DNA of 37,295 bases, from assembly GCA_023228825.1 (NCBI GenBank), contig JALOAL010000021.1, positions 1 to 37,295 of the forward strand, read 5' to 3'. Origin of the DNA: Dehalococcoidia bacterium (GTDB lineage: Bacteria; Chloroflexota; Dehalococcoidia; UBA2979). Made by a program: the position numbers and the translations under genes. How positions within the stretch are numbered: the first letter of the stretch is position 1; every line of letters begins with the position of its first letter. Under the pieces are notes generated by a model. The model had not been told where the DNA came from. It made no database searches and was given only the letters and a program-made list of their open reading frames with translations. Shown in pieces: positions 15,693-24,098 of this stretch.

Positions 15693-15729
15693 TTGACATC
15701 TTGATGCACGTCCGTGATGCTTTGATGCA
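15693..15729 (+). promoter_or_regulatory. vapBC promoter/operator candidate
   Basis: A perfect -35 TTGACA (15693-15698) is followed by two direct copies of TTGATGCA (15701-15708, 15722-15729) exactly 21 bases apart, two helical turns. The second runs into the vapB ATG. The -10 is poor (GATGCT at 15716-15721). The repeats suit a ribbon-helix-helix VapB binding its own promoter. Confidence 0.5.
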
Positions 15730-15989
15730 TGAGGACGACGATCTCCATCGACGACGACCTGCTCGCGGAGGCCAAGGCCATCGCCGCTCGCTCCGGCCGA
15801 ACGCTGAACGCCGTGGTGGAAGACGCACTGCGTGAGGCATTTGCCCGACGGCGTGCCAGCAAGCGGGAACGCCGCGTCGCGGAGTTCCCCACGTTCTACG
15901 GTGGTGGGGGACTGCGCCCCGGCGTCGACCTGGACGACAGCGCCTCGCTGCTCGAGATCATGGACGACGACGAAGAGTACCGGCCCTGA
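15729..15989 (+). CDS. vapB: VapB-like antitoxin (ribbon-helix-helix)
   Basis: 86 residues. The N-terminal M-R-T-T-I-S-I-D-D-D-L-L-A-E-A-K and L-N-A-V-V-E-D-A-L-R-E-A-F form a ribbon-helix-helix fold. The tail from about residue 45 is acidic and probably wraps the toxin. There is no Shine-Dalgarno before the ATG. Its TGA overlaps the toxin's proposed CTG start. VapB neutralises VapC and in known systems represses the operon. Confidence 0.85.
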   Translation: MRTTISIDDDLLAEAKAIAARSGRTLNAVVEDALREAFARRRASKRERRVAEFPTFYGGGGLRPGVDLDDSASLLEIMDDDEEYRP

Positions 15990-16420
15990 TTCTCGCGGAC
16001 GTCAATGTGCTGGTTTATGCCTTCCACGGCGACTCCACGGATCACGCGGCCTACGAAGCGTGGCTTCGCGAGGCACTTGAGTCAGAGGAGCCCTTCGGAC
16101 TCTCGGAGTTGGTGCTCTCCGGTGTCATCCGGCTCGTGACCAGCCGCAAGGTGTTTGACGTGCCTGCGCCGGTGGAGACCGCACTGGCGTTTGCAGCATC
16201 GCTCAGATCCCACCCCAACGCGCTCATTCAGCGGCCCGGGCCGCGCCACTGGGAGATCTTCGAACGTCTCTGCCACGATGTAAACGCGAAGGCAAACGTG
16301 GTGCCGGACGCGTATCACGCCGCCCTCGCGATCGAGTCCGGCAGTGAGTGGGTGACGACCGACCGAGGTTTCGCCCGGTTCCAGGGGCTGCGCTGGCGCC
16401 ATCCACTGGCCTCGCGCTAA
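15986..16420 (+). CDS. vapC: VapC-like PIN-domain ribonuclease toxin, probable CTG start
   Basis: 144 residues if translation begins at CTG 15986-15988, giving I-L-A-D-V-N-V-L-V-Y-A after the initiator, the normal N-terminus of this PIN family. The next standard start, GTG 16007, would remove the first catalytic Asp. The four expected acidic residues are D5, E41, D108 and D126 (T-T-D-R-G-F-A-R-F). No ATG, GTG or TTG occurs in frame just upstream. CTG overlaps the vapB TGA as CTGA, with GAAGAG about eight bases before it, so coupling is likely. Known VapC toxins cleave tRNA or rRNA; the target here is unknown. Protein identity is firm, start codon less so. Confidence 0.85.
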   Translation: MILADVNVLVYAFHGDSTDHAAYEAWLREALESEEPFGLSELVLSGVIRLVTSRKVFDVPAPVETALAFAASLRSHPNALIQRPGPRHWEIFERLCHDVNAKANVVPDAYHAALAIESGSEWVTTDRGFARFQGLRWRHPLASR

Positions 16421-16429
16421 CCCAGCCAC

Positions 16430-17431
16430 CTACGCCTTCGGGAGGAAGACCTGCTCCGTCCAGGTGAGCGGGTCCACGTTGATGCCGAAGATCGTCATCT
16501 CCCAGTGCAGGTGGGGGCCGGTGGAGAAACCGGTGGACCCCATCCGAGCGATCTCGTCGCCGGGGGCCACGAGGTCGCCCACCTGGCAGGTGGCCTCCAG
16601 CAGGTGGTGGTAGCCGGTCACCACGCCCGCGCCATGGTCCAGGAGCACGCTGTTGCCTCGGATGGGCATGGCCCCTACCCAGGCCACGCGGCCGGCTGCC
16701 GGCGCGAGGATGGGGGTGCCTGAGGCGTTGGCGATGTCCACACCGCTGTGGAAGCCGCCCACCGGGCCCCCGTTGATCGAGCGGCCCTCTCCGAACTGCG
16801 TGGTGATGATGCCCTCCACGGGCATGGACATGCGGCCGTTCCAGCGCGGGCGGGCCTGGAAGAGATTGAACTGCTCGAAGGTGCGGAGGGCCTCCTCGAT
16901 CTCCGCGGCCTCCGGAGTCAGGATCGCCGCTACCTCCTCCGTGGTCACCAGGTAGTCCACGGGGCGCTCCACGGTGACCACCATGAACGGCACCTCCAAC
17001 GTCGCCAGCGGCTCGCCGCCTCGGGAGCGCGTGGTCACCAGGGCCACCTCCTCGCCGAGGGGCGCCGAAAGGCCCACGCCGAGGACGGCCCAGAAGGTGC
17101 CCCGCCCGCCGGCGCCGAGCGGGTATCGCCTGCCGAGGAACTGGACGCTGCCGCCCGCGGCGCCGGGCTGACGTACGACCAGGATGGTGCTCTCGCCCTG
17201 GCCCACCTCTGCCGGGGCGAAGGACGCCTCCAGCAGGCCGGGGGCCGGGTCGTCCGTGGCGGTGGGGGACGGGCTGGCGGTGGGCGGCTGGGACGGAGGG
17301 CCCGTCACCACGGCCGGGGGCGGCGCCTGGTTGCGCCCGCATGCGCCCAGCAGCGCGGCAAGGGGTAGCCCCAGGCCGGCGGTGAGCACGGCCCGGCGGG
17401 AGATGCGCCGCTGTCGCGGCCCGTCAGCCAT
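16430..17431 (-). CDS. M23-family peptidase lipoprotein
   Basis: 333 residues from the ATG at 17431; the frame runs on to 17737 but the signal sequence fixes the start. R-R-I-S-R-R then L-P-L-A-A-L-L-G-A-C (C31) is a lipoprotein signal peptide with Tat-like arginines. A Pro/Thr/Ser linker and a beta-rich middle domain follow. The C-terminal peptidase domain shows H-S-G-V-D-I-A (HxxxD) and H-L-H-W-E (HxH), the zinc ligands of LytM/M23 endopeptidases. It should sit outside the membrane and cut peptidoglycan cross-links, although whether it is active cannot be proved. It converges with vapC nine bases away. A TACGAT -10-like element is at 17461-17466. Confidence 0.9.
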   Translation of the reverse strand: MADGPRQRRISRRAVLTAGLGLPLAALLGACGRNQAPPPAVVTGPPSQPPTASPSPTATDDPAPGLLEASFAPAEVGQGESTILVVRQPGAAGGSVQFLGRRYPLGAGGRGTFWAVLGVGLSAPLGEEVALVTTRSRGGEPLATLEVPFMVVTVERPVDYLVTTEEVAAILTPEAAEIEEALRTFEQFNLFQARPRWNGRMSMPVEGIITTQFGEGRSINGGPVGGFHSGVDIANASGTPILAPAAGRVAWVGAMPIRGNSVLLDHGAGVVTGYHHLLEATCQVGDLVAPGDEIARMGSTGFSTGPHLHWEMTIFGINVDPLTWTEQVFLPKA

Positions 17432-17498
17432 GGATCCGAGATGGTTGCACGCTGCTTCTGATCGTAACGGGAGGACCGCTTGGGGCTGCTCCAGAATT

Positions 17499-17543
17499 GG
17501 TACACTCACCACGAAATCGGGTGTGGCAGAGCCCGGTACACTC
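17499..17543 (+). promoter_or_regulatory. Two copies of GGTACACTC upstream of moxR (candidate -10 elements)
   Basis: GGTACACTC occurs at 17499-17507 and 17535-17543. TACACT within it would serve as a -10. No good -35 is visible. The same nonamer occurs once, in the correct orientation, before the second moxR gene at 28024-28032. Confidence 0.45.
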
Positions 17544-17623
17544 CCACCCTCGGACATGGCCCGTCGATGCTTGACGTCGCCCCCTGCTGGGGACGTCCTG
17601 GTCGACCCATCACCGGAGGCCGC

Positions 17624-18580
17624 ATGGAGGATCCCAGGATCGTCGCCGAGCGCGTGCTGGCGAACGTGGAGCACGTCATCATCGGCAAGACCGCGGAAGC
17701 GCGGATGGCCCTGGTCACGCTCCTCTGTCGGGGCCACCTCCTGATCGAGGACGTGCCGGGCGTGGGCAAGACCATGCTCGCGCGGGCGCTGGCGAAGTCC
17801 ACGGGCTGCGGCTTCTCCCGCATCCAGTTCACGCCGGACCTGCTGCCCACGGACGTGACCGGCGTCTCCATCTATCAGCAGGGCACCGGCGAGTTCACCT
17901 TCCGCCCTGGCCCGATCATGGCCCAGATCGTCCTCGCTGACGAGGTGAACCGCGCCACGCCCAAGACGCAGTCCGCGCTACTGGAGGCGATGGAGGAGCA
18001 CCAGGTCACGGTGGACGGGGTGACGCACAAACTGCCTTCGCCGCACATGGTGATGGCAACCCAGAACCCCATTGAGTACGAAGGCACCTTCCCGCTGCCG
18101 GAAGCGCAACTGGACCGCTTCCTGATGCGCATCCACCTGGGCTACCCGTCCGCCACGGACGAGGTGCTGATCATGGACGCCCAGCAGGAGCGTCACCCCA
18201 TTGACGCGCTGCAGCAGGTGATCAGCCCCGCAGAACTCGTGGAACTACAGGACGCCGTGGGCAAGATCTACGTGGACCCGCTGGTGAAGCAGTACATCGT
18301 CAGCCTGGTCAACGCCACCCGTGAGCACGAGGCGGCCTACCTGGGCGCCTCGCCCCGAGGCTCGCTCGGCCTGATGAGGGCGACGCAGGCGTACGCGATG
18401 CTGGACGGGCGCGACTTCGTGGAACCGGACGACGTGAAGGCCCTGGCGTACTTCGTGCTTGGCCACCGCGTGATCGTCAGCCCCAGCGCCCGCGTGCGGG
18501 ACATCGACTCCGCCCAGATCGTGGAGCAGGTCATCGAACGCGTGGCGGTGCCGGGCGTGCGCGCACGCGGCGGCCGGTAG
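17624..18580 (+). CDS. MoxR-family AAA+ ATPase (first copy)
   Basis: 318 residues from the ATG at 17624 behind CCGGAGG; the 48-codon upstream extension is not supported. Walker A is D-V-P-G-V-G-K-T (43-50), Walker B I-V-L-A-D-E-V-N-R-A, and sensor 1 A-T-Q-N-P-I-E. Q-F-T-P-D-L-L-P-T-D-V-T-G is typical of MoxR. MoxR ATPases act as chaperone-like factors for VWA or DUF58 partners in envelope or metal-insertion systems. It heads moxR-DUF58-tgpA with gaps of eight and two bases. Confidence 0.93.
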   Translation: MEDPRIVAERVLANVEHVIIGKTAEARMALVTLLCRGHLLIEDVPGVGKTMLARALAKSTGCGFSRIQFTPDLLPTDVTGVSIYQQGTGEFTFRPGPIMAQIVLADEVNRATPKTQSALLEAMEEHQVTVDGVTHKLPSPHMVMATQNPIEYEGTFPLPEAQLDRFLMRIHLGYPSATDEVLIMDAQQERHPIDALQQVISPAELVELQDAVGKIYVDPLVKQYIVSLVNATREHEAAYLGASPRGSLGLMRATQAYAMLDGRDFVEPDDVKALAYFVLGHRVIVSPSARVRDIDSAQIVEQVIERVAVPGVRARGGR

Positions 18581-18588
18581 AGGCCCAC

Positions 18589-19872
18589 GTGGAGACCGTC
18601 GCCGCGCTCGCCTCGTGGATCCGAGGGCACCCGAACGTCTCCGTGACGGCGACGGTGGCGGTGATCTGCGTGCTGGTGGGCTTCGCCACGGGCTTCTGGT
18701 TGCTCTTCCGCCTGGCCTACGTGATCGCGGCCGCCATCCCGCTCTCCTACTTCTGGACGCGGGAGATGGCGCGCGGCCTGGAGGTGGAGGTCCACCGCAC
18801 GGACCAGCGCGTCACCCAGGGCCAGCCCATCGAGGGCCAGATCTGGGTGCGCTCGCGATCCCTGGTCCCCAAGGTCTGGCTGGAGGTGGAGGACCCCTCC
18901 TCCGTCCCGGGGCACTCATCGCGGCGTGTCCTCACGCTGGGCGTCCGCGGCGTCGCGTCCTGGAGTTATCGCACGCGCACGCGGCTCAGAGGCGTCTACA
19001 CGCTGGGACCGGTGCGCGTGACCGCCCGCGATCCGTTCGGCTTTTTCAGCGTGACCCGCACCTTTGGCGATAGCACCTCGATCCTGGTCTACCCGAACGC
19101 GCCGGACCTGGCGAACTTCTACGTGCCGCCCGCCAACCTGCCCGGCGAGGGCCGCATCCGGCGTCGCACGCACAACGTCACGCCGAACGTGGCCGGCCTG
19201 CGGCCGTACCAGCCGGGCGACTCCTACAACCGCATTCACTGGCCGGCCACCGCCCGCACCGGCGACCCGATGGTGAAGTTGTTCGAACTCGACCCCGCCT
19301 CTGACATCTGGGTGGTGCTGGACCTGGAGGGCCGCCACCACGTGGGCGAGGGCGAGGAGTCCACGGAGGAGGTAGCGGTCTCGCTGGCCGCCTCGATCTG
19401 CCGGTACTTCATCCAGCAGAACCGCACGGTGGGCCTGATGACGTTCGGCCAGGATCTGCGTGTGGACGAGCCGGACCGCGGCCAGAACCACTACACACGC
19501 ATGCTGGAGACGCTGGCCATGGCCCGCGCCGTGGGCGACGCGCCCATCTCCAACCTGCTGCTGGAGGAGTCGAGGCGCTTCGGGCGCCACACCACCGTGG
19601 TGGTCGTCTCGCCGTCTACCGACCCGCAGTGGCCGCTCACCCTGATCTCGCTCTCCACGCGCGGGGTGAAGGTGGCGGCGGTGCTACTGGAGGCCAACAC
19701 CTTCGGCGAAGCGCCCAGCCCGCTGGATGCCTACGGCACGCTGGCCTCCGGCGGCGTCTACACGTTCACGGTGAAGAAGGCGGACGACATCGGCCGCGTG
19801 CTCTCGGCCGGCGTCGACACGGAGCGCGAGTCTGCGCGCATGGCCGCCGAGCCCGGCGGCGGGAAGCCATAG
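18589..19872 (+). CDS. DUF58 protein with N-terminal membrane segments
   Basis: 427 residues from a GTG eight bases after moxR. Residues ~17-54 form two hydrophobic segments. The DUF58 signature is Y-Q-P-G-D-S-Y-N-R-I-H-W-P-A-T-A-R-T-G-D, followed by a VWA-like fold starting I-W-V-V-L-D-L-E-G, where the MIDAS DxSxS is replaced by D-L-E-G-R, so metal binding is doubtful. It is predicted to be a membrane partner of the preceding MoxR ATPase. The larger size and membrane anchor set it apart from the second DUF58 protein at 26075-26986. Confidence 0.88.
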   Translation: METVAALASWIRGHPNVSVTATVAVICVLVGFATGFWLLFRLAYVIAAAIPLSYFWTREMARGLEVEVHRTDQRVTQGQPIEGQIWVRSRSLVPKVWLEVEDPSSVPGHSSRRVLTLGVRGVASWSYRTRTRLRGVYTLGPVRVTARDPFGFFSVTRTFGDSTSILVYPNAPDLANFYVPPANLPGEGRIRRRTHNVTPNVAGLRPYQPGDSYNRIHWPATARTGDPMVKLFELDPASDIWVVLDLEGRHHVGEGEESTEEVAVSLAASICRYFIQQNRTVGLMTFGQDLRVDEPDRGQNHYTRMLETLAMARAVGDAPISNLLLEESRRFGRHTTVVVVSPSTDPQWPLTLISLSTRGVKVAAVLLEANTFGEAPSPLDAYGTLASGGVYTFTVKKADDIGRVLSAGVDTERESARMAAEPGGGKP

Positions 19873-19874
19873 CC

Positions 19875-22298
19875 GTGGCGCAGGCGACGTCCATCGAGCG
19901 CTACTTCGAGCGCCGCCCGGAGCCCACCCGGCCCGCGGCGCCGCCGTCGCCCACGCTGCATGCGTGGAACTCTTGGGAGTCCTGGCTGACGCTAAGCCTG
20001 GTGGTCCTGGTGCAGTTGCCGGTCATTGGCTCCCTGCAGACGTCCGAGTGGGTGGCGGAGATGCCGTCGCTGCTGGCGCCGGCGGCGGCCGGTCTGACCA
20101 CCGCCTGGGTGCTGGGCCACTCGCGCGTATCAGGGGTGCTGGCGGCGCTGCTCGCGCTGGTGGTGGGCGCCCTCACCACGGTCGTGCTGGTGCTGCAAAC
20201 CATGGTGCTGGCGGACCCGGAGTCGGCGGGCCTGGGCGGGCGCTGGGCGGAGTTCCGCCTCCGCCTGCTGGAGTGGGGCCGCGCCCTGATCGCCGAGGGC
20301 ATCTCCACGGACCCGCTGCCCTTCGTGGTGCTGCTCGTGTCCAGCGTCTTCCTGGTGGGGTACGTCTCCACGTGGGCGGTGGTGCGCTGGCGCAACCCGT
20401 GGGTGGCGCTGGTGCCGGGCGGCTTCGTGCTGCTGACCAACATCTCGTACCTGCCGGGGCAACCGTCCTTCTCCTTCATCGTTTTCATCCTGGCCGCCGT
20501 GCTGCTGGTGGCGCGCCTCACCTACCTGCGCTCGCTGGAGCGCTGGACGCGCGAGGGCGTGCGTCCGGGGGAGGGCATGTCGCTGGAGGTGATCGTGGTG
20601 GGCGGCTTGGTGGCGCTCATCCTGGTCACGGCGGCGTGGATCGTGCCCACGGCCAACAACTGGGGGCCCGTCTCGGACGCGTGGGGGCGCGTCTTTGCGC
20701 CGGTCAACGAGCGCGTCGACCGCCTCGGTCAGTTGTTCGTGGGGGTGGGCTCGAAGAAGCCGATCCCCGTCCACGCGCTGGGCGCCACGCTCCCCCTCCA
20801 GGGCGAGGTCTTCCTGAACGACCAGGTGCTCTTCCAGGTCCTGGCTGAGCGGGAGACGAACCTCCGTGGCGCCGCGTACGACGACTACACCGGCCGCGGC
20901 TGGCGCGTCTCTTCCGCGGCGCCTGTGGACCTGCTTGGCACCACCGTGGACGCGGCAGAACTCGGGACTCCCGCCACCCGCGCGGAGATCCGCGAGTCCG
21001 TGCGTATCGAGGTCACCGTGCTCTCGGACACCGCACCGAGCGCGGCGTTACTGAGCGCCGGCGACCCCGTCACCGCGGACATCGGCGCGCGGCTGCTGCT
21101 CGACTCCTCCGGGCGAGCGCTGGCGTTGGTGCCGGCGCCGGGCACGGCGGGGCCGGGCACCACGTACCAGACGGTGGGCACGGTCTCCGTGGCGGCGATC
21201 GGTTCGCTGCTGGAGGCGGGGACGGACTACCCGCAGGCGATCGTGGACCGCTACACCGCCCTGCCGGCGGACCTGCCGCCGGAGGTCGGCGCGCTGGCGC
21301 TGGACGTGACCAGCGGCGCGAGCACCCCGTACGAGGCCGCCCGGCTGATCGAGACCTACCTGCGCCAGAACTACGCCTTCACGTTCGAGATCCAGGCCGC
21401 GCCGCCGGGCCGAGACGCCGTGGCCGACTTCCTGTTCGAATCCCACCAGGGCTACTTCGACCAGTTCTCGTCCGCCATGGCGGTGATGCTGCGCACGCTG
21501 GGCGTGCCCACGCGCGTCGCGGCCGGCTTCTCGCTGGACGACCGCGACCTGGACTCCGGGACGAAGGCCTACCTTGTGAGCGAGAAGCGCGCATGGTCGT
21601 GGCCGGAGGTCTTCTTCCCCGGCCTGGGCTGGGTGGAGTTCAACCCCACCCCCAGCCGCTCCCTGGTCACCCGCCCCGGCAGTGACGACGCCGCCCGCGC
21701 GGCCCGCGACGCCGCCAACATCCCCGACGACGACGCGTTCAACGCCTTGCTGGACCAGCAACTGCTGGACCTCCTGGAGGACGAGTCCGCCTTTGGCAGC
21801 GGAGGCTTCCAGTTCGAGACGGAGGAGGGCGGCATCGGCGAGACGGTGGGCCGCGTGATCGCGTGGACGATCATCCTCTCGACCGTCCTCCTGGCCGGCG
21901 CCGTCATCGCCCGGCTGTGGTGGGAGCGCGGGTTCCGAGGCCTCTCCCCGGCCGCGCGGCGCTGGGCGAAGGTGCAGCGGCTGGCGTCCTGGGCGGGCAC
22001 GGGCCTGCTGCCGGACCGCACCCCCGCCGAATCCGCGGACGACCTGGCGGCGCGCATCGGCGAGCCCGCCGCGCTCCGAGCGCTGGCCCGCTCCTACAGC
22101 CGCGCCCGCTACGGTGGCCCGCGAGTGGGTGACGGTGCGGACGAGGACTCCGAGCAAGAACGCGAGCACCTGGACGAACAGTACCGGCAGGTGCGGGACG
22201 CGCTGCGCAGCCGGGTGGTCCGCCGGGTCTTCCGCCTCGGTCGCGTGCAGGGCGGGCCGCTAACGCGGGGCGGGGCCGCCGCCGGAGGTGTCCGGTAG
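19875..22298 (+). CDS. TgpA-like membrane transglutaminase homologue lacking the catalytic triad
   Basis: 807 residues from the GTG at 19875, two bases after the DUF58 stop. About six hydrophobic segments lie between residues 37 and 265, then an extracytoplasmic region, a transglutaminase-like core, one membrane segment near residue 660 and a cytoplasmic tail with E-S-A-D-D-L-A-A-R-I. This is the DUF3488-transglutaminase-DUF4129 plan of TgpA proteins. The core reads G-Y-F-D-Q-F-S-S-A-M-A-V-M-L-R-T-L-G-V-P-T-R, where Cys is expected at F528. R-A-W-S-W-P-E-V-F-F-P has W574 where His is expected, and V-E-F-N-P-T-P has N590 for the acidic residue. The fold seems kept but catalysis lost, suggesting a binding or scaffold role. 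It overlaps batBC tail to tail. Confidence 0.87.
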   Translation: MAQATSIERYFERRPEPTRPAAPPSPTLHAWNSWESWLTLSLVVLVQLPVIGSLQTSEWVAEMPSLLAPAAAGLTTAWVLGHSRVSGVLAALLALVVGALTTVVLVLQTMVLADPESAGLGGRWAEFRLRLLEWGRALIAEGISTDPLPFVVLLVSSVFLVGYVSTWAVVRWRNPWVALVPGGFVLLTNISYLPGQPSFSFIVFILAAVLLVARLTYLRSLERWTREGVRPGEGMSLEVIVVGGLVALILVTAAWIVPTANNWGPVSDAWGRVFAPVNERVDRLGQLFVGVGSKKPIPVHALGATLPLQGEVFLNDQVLFQVLAERETNLRGAAYDDYTGRGWRVSSAAPVDLLGTTVDAAELGTPATRAEIRESVRIEVTVLSDTAPSAALLSAGDPVTADIGARLLLDSSGRALALVPAPGTAGPGTTYQTVGTVSVAAIGSLLEAGTDYPQAIVDRYTALPADLPPEVGALALDVTSGASTPYEAARLIETYLRQNYAFTFEIQAAPPGRDAVADFLFESHQGYFDQFSSAMAVMLRTLGVPTRVAAGFSLDDRDLDSGTKAYLVSEKRAWSWPEVFFPGLGWVEFNPTPSRSLVTRPGSDDAARAARDAANIPDDDAFNALLDQQLLDLLEDESAFGSGGFQFETEEGGIGETVGRVIAWTIILSTVLLAGAVIARLWWERGFRGLSPAARRWAKVQRLASWAGTGLLPDRTPAESADDLAARIGEPAALRALARSYSRARYGGPRVGDGADEDSEQEREHLDEQYRQVRDALRSRVVRRVFRLGRVQGGPLTRGGAAAGGVR

Positions 22299-24098
22299 CG
22301 GATCCAGTTCGTTCGCCCGCCGCGCCAGTTCCAGGATGCGGCGTGCCTCCACCTCCGTGACCTCCGGCCCCAGTGCTCCCAGCGCCTCCTCCAGCGCCGC
22401 CCGAGCGCCTTCCAGCGTGTCGGCCAGTGCGCCGCCGGGGCCGCCGGGCTGAGGCGTCCCCGGATCGCCGGGCGTCTCGCCGCTGCCGGGTCCGTCGCCC
22501 TGTCCGTCCCCCGGCTGGCCGTCTTCGCCTTCGCCCTCGGAGCCCTCGGAGCCCTCGGAGCCCTCACCTTCGCCGGGATCAGGCTCGCCGGGAGCACCGT
22601 CGCCAGGTTGCGCCTCGGGGTCCTCGGCGCCGGGGTCGCCGTCCTCGCCCTGGGGGGCGGGGTCCTCCGGCGGTGGCTGGAGGACGGCGAGCACGAGTTC
22701 CAGGTTCGCCTTCGCGTCGCGGTCGTCCGGGTCCAGGCGGAGCGCGGCCATGTAGGAGTCCCGCGCGACCTCCCACTGCTCGCGCTCGAAGGCGGTGTTG
22801 CCGAGCGTGAAGCGCGCGCGTCCTGCCAGCGCCCCGTCCTCCGCGTCCAGCGCTCCCGCCAGCGCCGCCGCCGCCGCCACGCCTGCCTCCTCCATGCGAC
22901 GCAGGCGGTGGAGCGCGTTCGCGATGTTGTAGTCCACCGCCGGGTCGTCCGGCGCCGCCTCGTCCGCTGCGAGGTACGCCGCCAGCGCCTCCTCGAAACG
23001 GCCCGCCTCGTAGGCGCGGTTGCCGTCCTCCACGTGTCGCCACGCCGGCGCGCCACATGCCCCGAGCAGCACCGCACCGAGGAGCGCCGGGAGCAGCGCG
23101 CCGATCACGCCCCGGCGCAGGCGCGGACGCGGCGTGCGCCCCCCCTCGCCCAGGAGCAGGGCCAGCGTCAGCAGGAGCAGCGCGCCGCCAACGAACCACG
23201 GGAAGCGCTCGATCAGGGCGGGCTCCGTGTCCGCGGCGAACTGGGTCTGTTGCAGGCGGCGGAACTCCACCGCCAGCCCCGCCACCTGCGCCGCCCCGCG
23301 GGACGCGCCGCCCGTACGCGCGGCGATCTCCTCCAGGTGGTCCGGGCGGGCCGTGGTGACGTCGCGGGCCTGGTCGCCCAGCGGAGTGGGGGCCGTGGTC
23401 GCGGCGAAGACGGTGTAGACGCGCACGTCCTGCGCGATGGCCAGGCCGATCGCCTGGTCCAGGCGCGGCTGCAGGTCCTCGCCGTCTGAGACCAGCAAGA
23501 CCGCCTGGGTGCGCGCCCGGTCCGGCACGTCCAGGACGTTCAGCGACGCCTCGATAGCGGCGGCCAGGTCCGTCCCGGCAGAGACCAGGGGCGCCTCGTT
23601 CTGGGCGCGCGCGACCATGGTGGCGAGCACGGGCAGGTCCACGGTGAGCGGGGCGCGCTCGAATGCGCTGCCGGCAAAGACCACCAGCCCCACGCGGTTG
23701 CCCGTGAGGTGCGTCAGCATCTCGGCCAGCCCGGTCGCGGCCGCCTCTGCCCGCGTGGGCGCCACGTCCCGCGCCTGCATCGAACGCGACACGTCGAGGG
23801 CGATCACCAGGTCGATGCCGCGCTGCTCCAGCGCGCGGTCTCCGGCGCCCCACTGCGGCCGTGCGGCGGCCAGCACCGCGAGGGCGAGCGCCAGCACCAT
23901 GAGCACGCCCACCACCAGGCGGCGCCGCTCGTGCGTACCGCCTCGGAGTCCGGGCGGGCCGCCCAGCAGCGCTCGCGCACGGGCGCGGGCCACGCGGGAC
24001 GAGCGCAGCGCGAACACGGCGAGCAGCGGGGCCACCAGCGCCGTCAGCAGCAGCGGCTCGCCCCACGCGAAGCCCTCCAGCACGTCGAGGCGGCCCAT
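22260..24098 (-). CDS. BatB-BatC fusion: VWA membrane protein with TPR domain
   Basis: 612 residues from the ATG at 24098, which overlaps the batA stop by one base; the upstream frame (to 24977) is batA read out of frame. Two membrane segments near the N-terminus precede a VWA domain with the MIDAS D-V-S-R-S (102-106), then a third segment (W-F-V-G-G-A-L-L-L-L-T-L). From about residue 331 a lipoprotein-signal-like stretch ends A-V-L-L-G-A-C-G. TPR repeats follow (G-N-R-A-Y-E-A-G-R-F-E-E-A-L) and then an acidic Gly/Pro/Glu region. In many bacteria these are separate BatB and BatC. A GTG at residue 331 could start a separate BatC. Confidence 0.88.
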   Translation of the reverse strand: MGRLDVLEGFAWGEPLLLTALVAPLLAVFALRSSRVARARARALLGGPPGLRGGTHERRRLVVGVLMVLALALAVLAAARPQWGAGDRALEQRGIDLVIALDVSRSMQARDVAPTRAEAAATGLAEMLTHLTGNRVGLVVFAGSAFERAPLTVDLPVLATMVARAQNEAPLVSAGTDLAAAIEASLNVLDVPDRARTQAVLLVSDGEDLQPRLDQAIGLAIAQDVRVYTVFAATTAPTPLGDQARDVTTARPDHLEEIAARTGGASRGAAQVAGLAVEFRRLQQTQFAADTEPALIERFPWFVGGALLLLTLALLLGEGGRTPRPRLRRGVIGALLPALLGAVLLGACGAPAWRHVEDGNRAYEAGRFEEALAAYLAADEAAPDDPAVDYNIANALHRLRRMEEAGVAAAAALAGALDAEDGALAGRARFTLGNTAFEREQWEVARDSYMAALRLDPDDRDAKANLELVLAVLQPPPEDPAPQGEDGDPGAEDPEAQPGDGAPGEPDPGEGEGSEGSEGSEGEGEDGQPGDGQGDGPGSGETPGDPGTPQPGGPGGALADTLEGARAALEEALGALGPEVTEVEARRILELARRANELDPLPDTSGGGPAPR

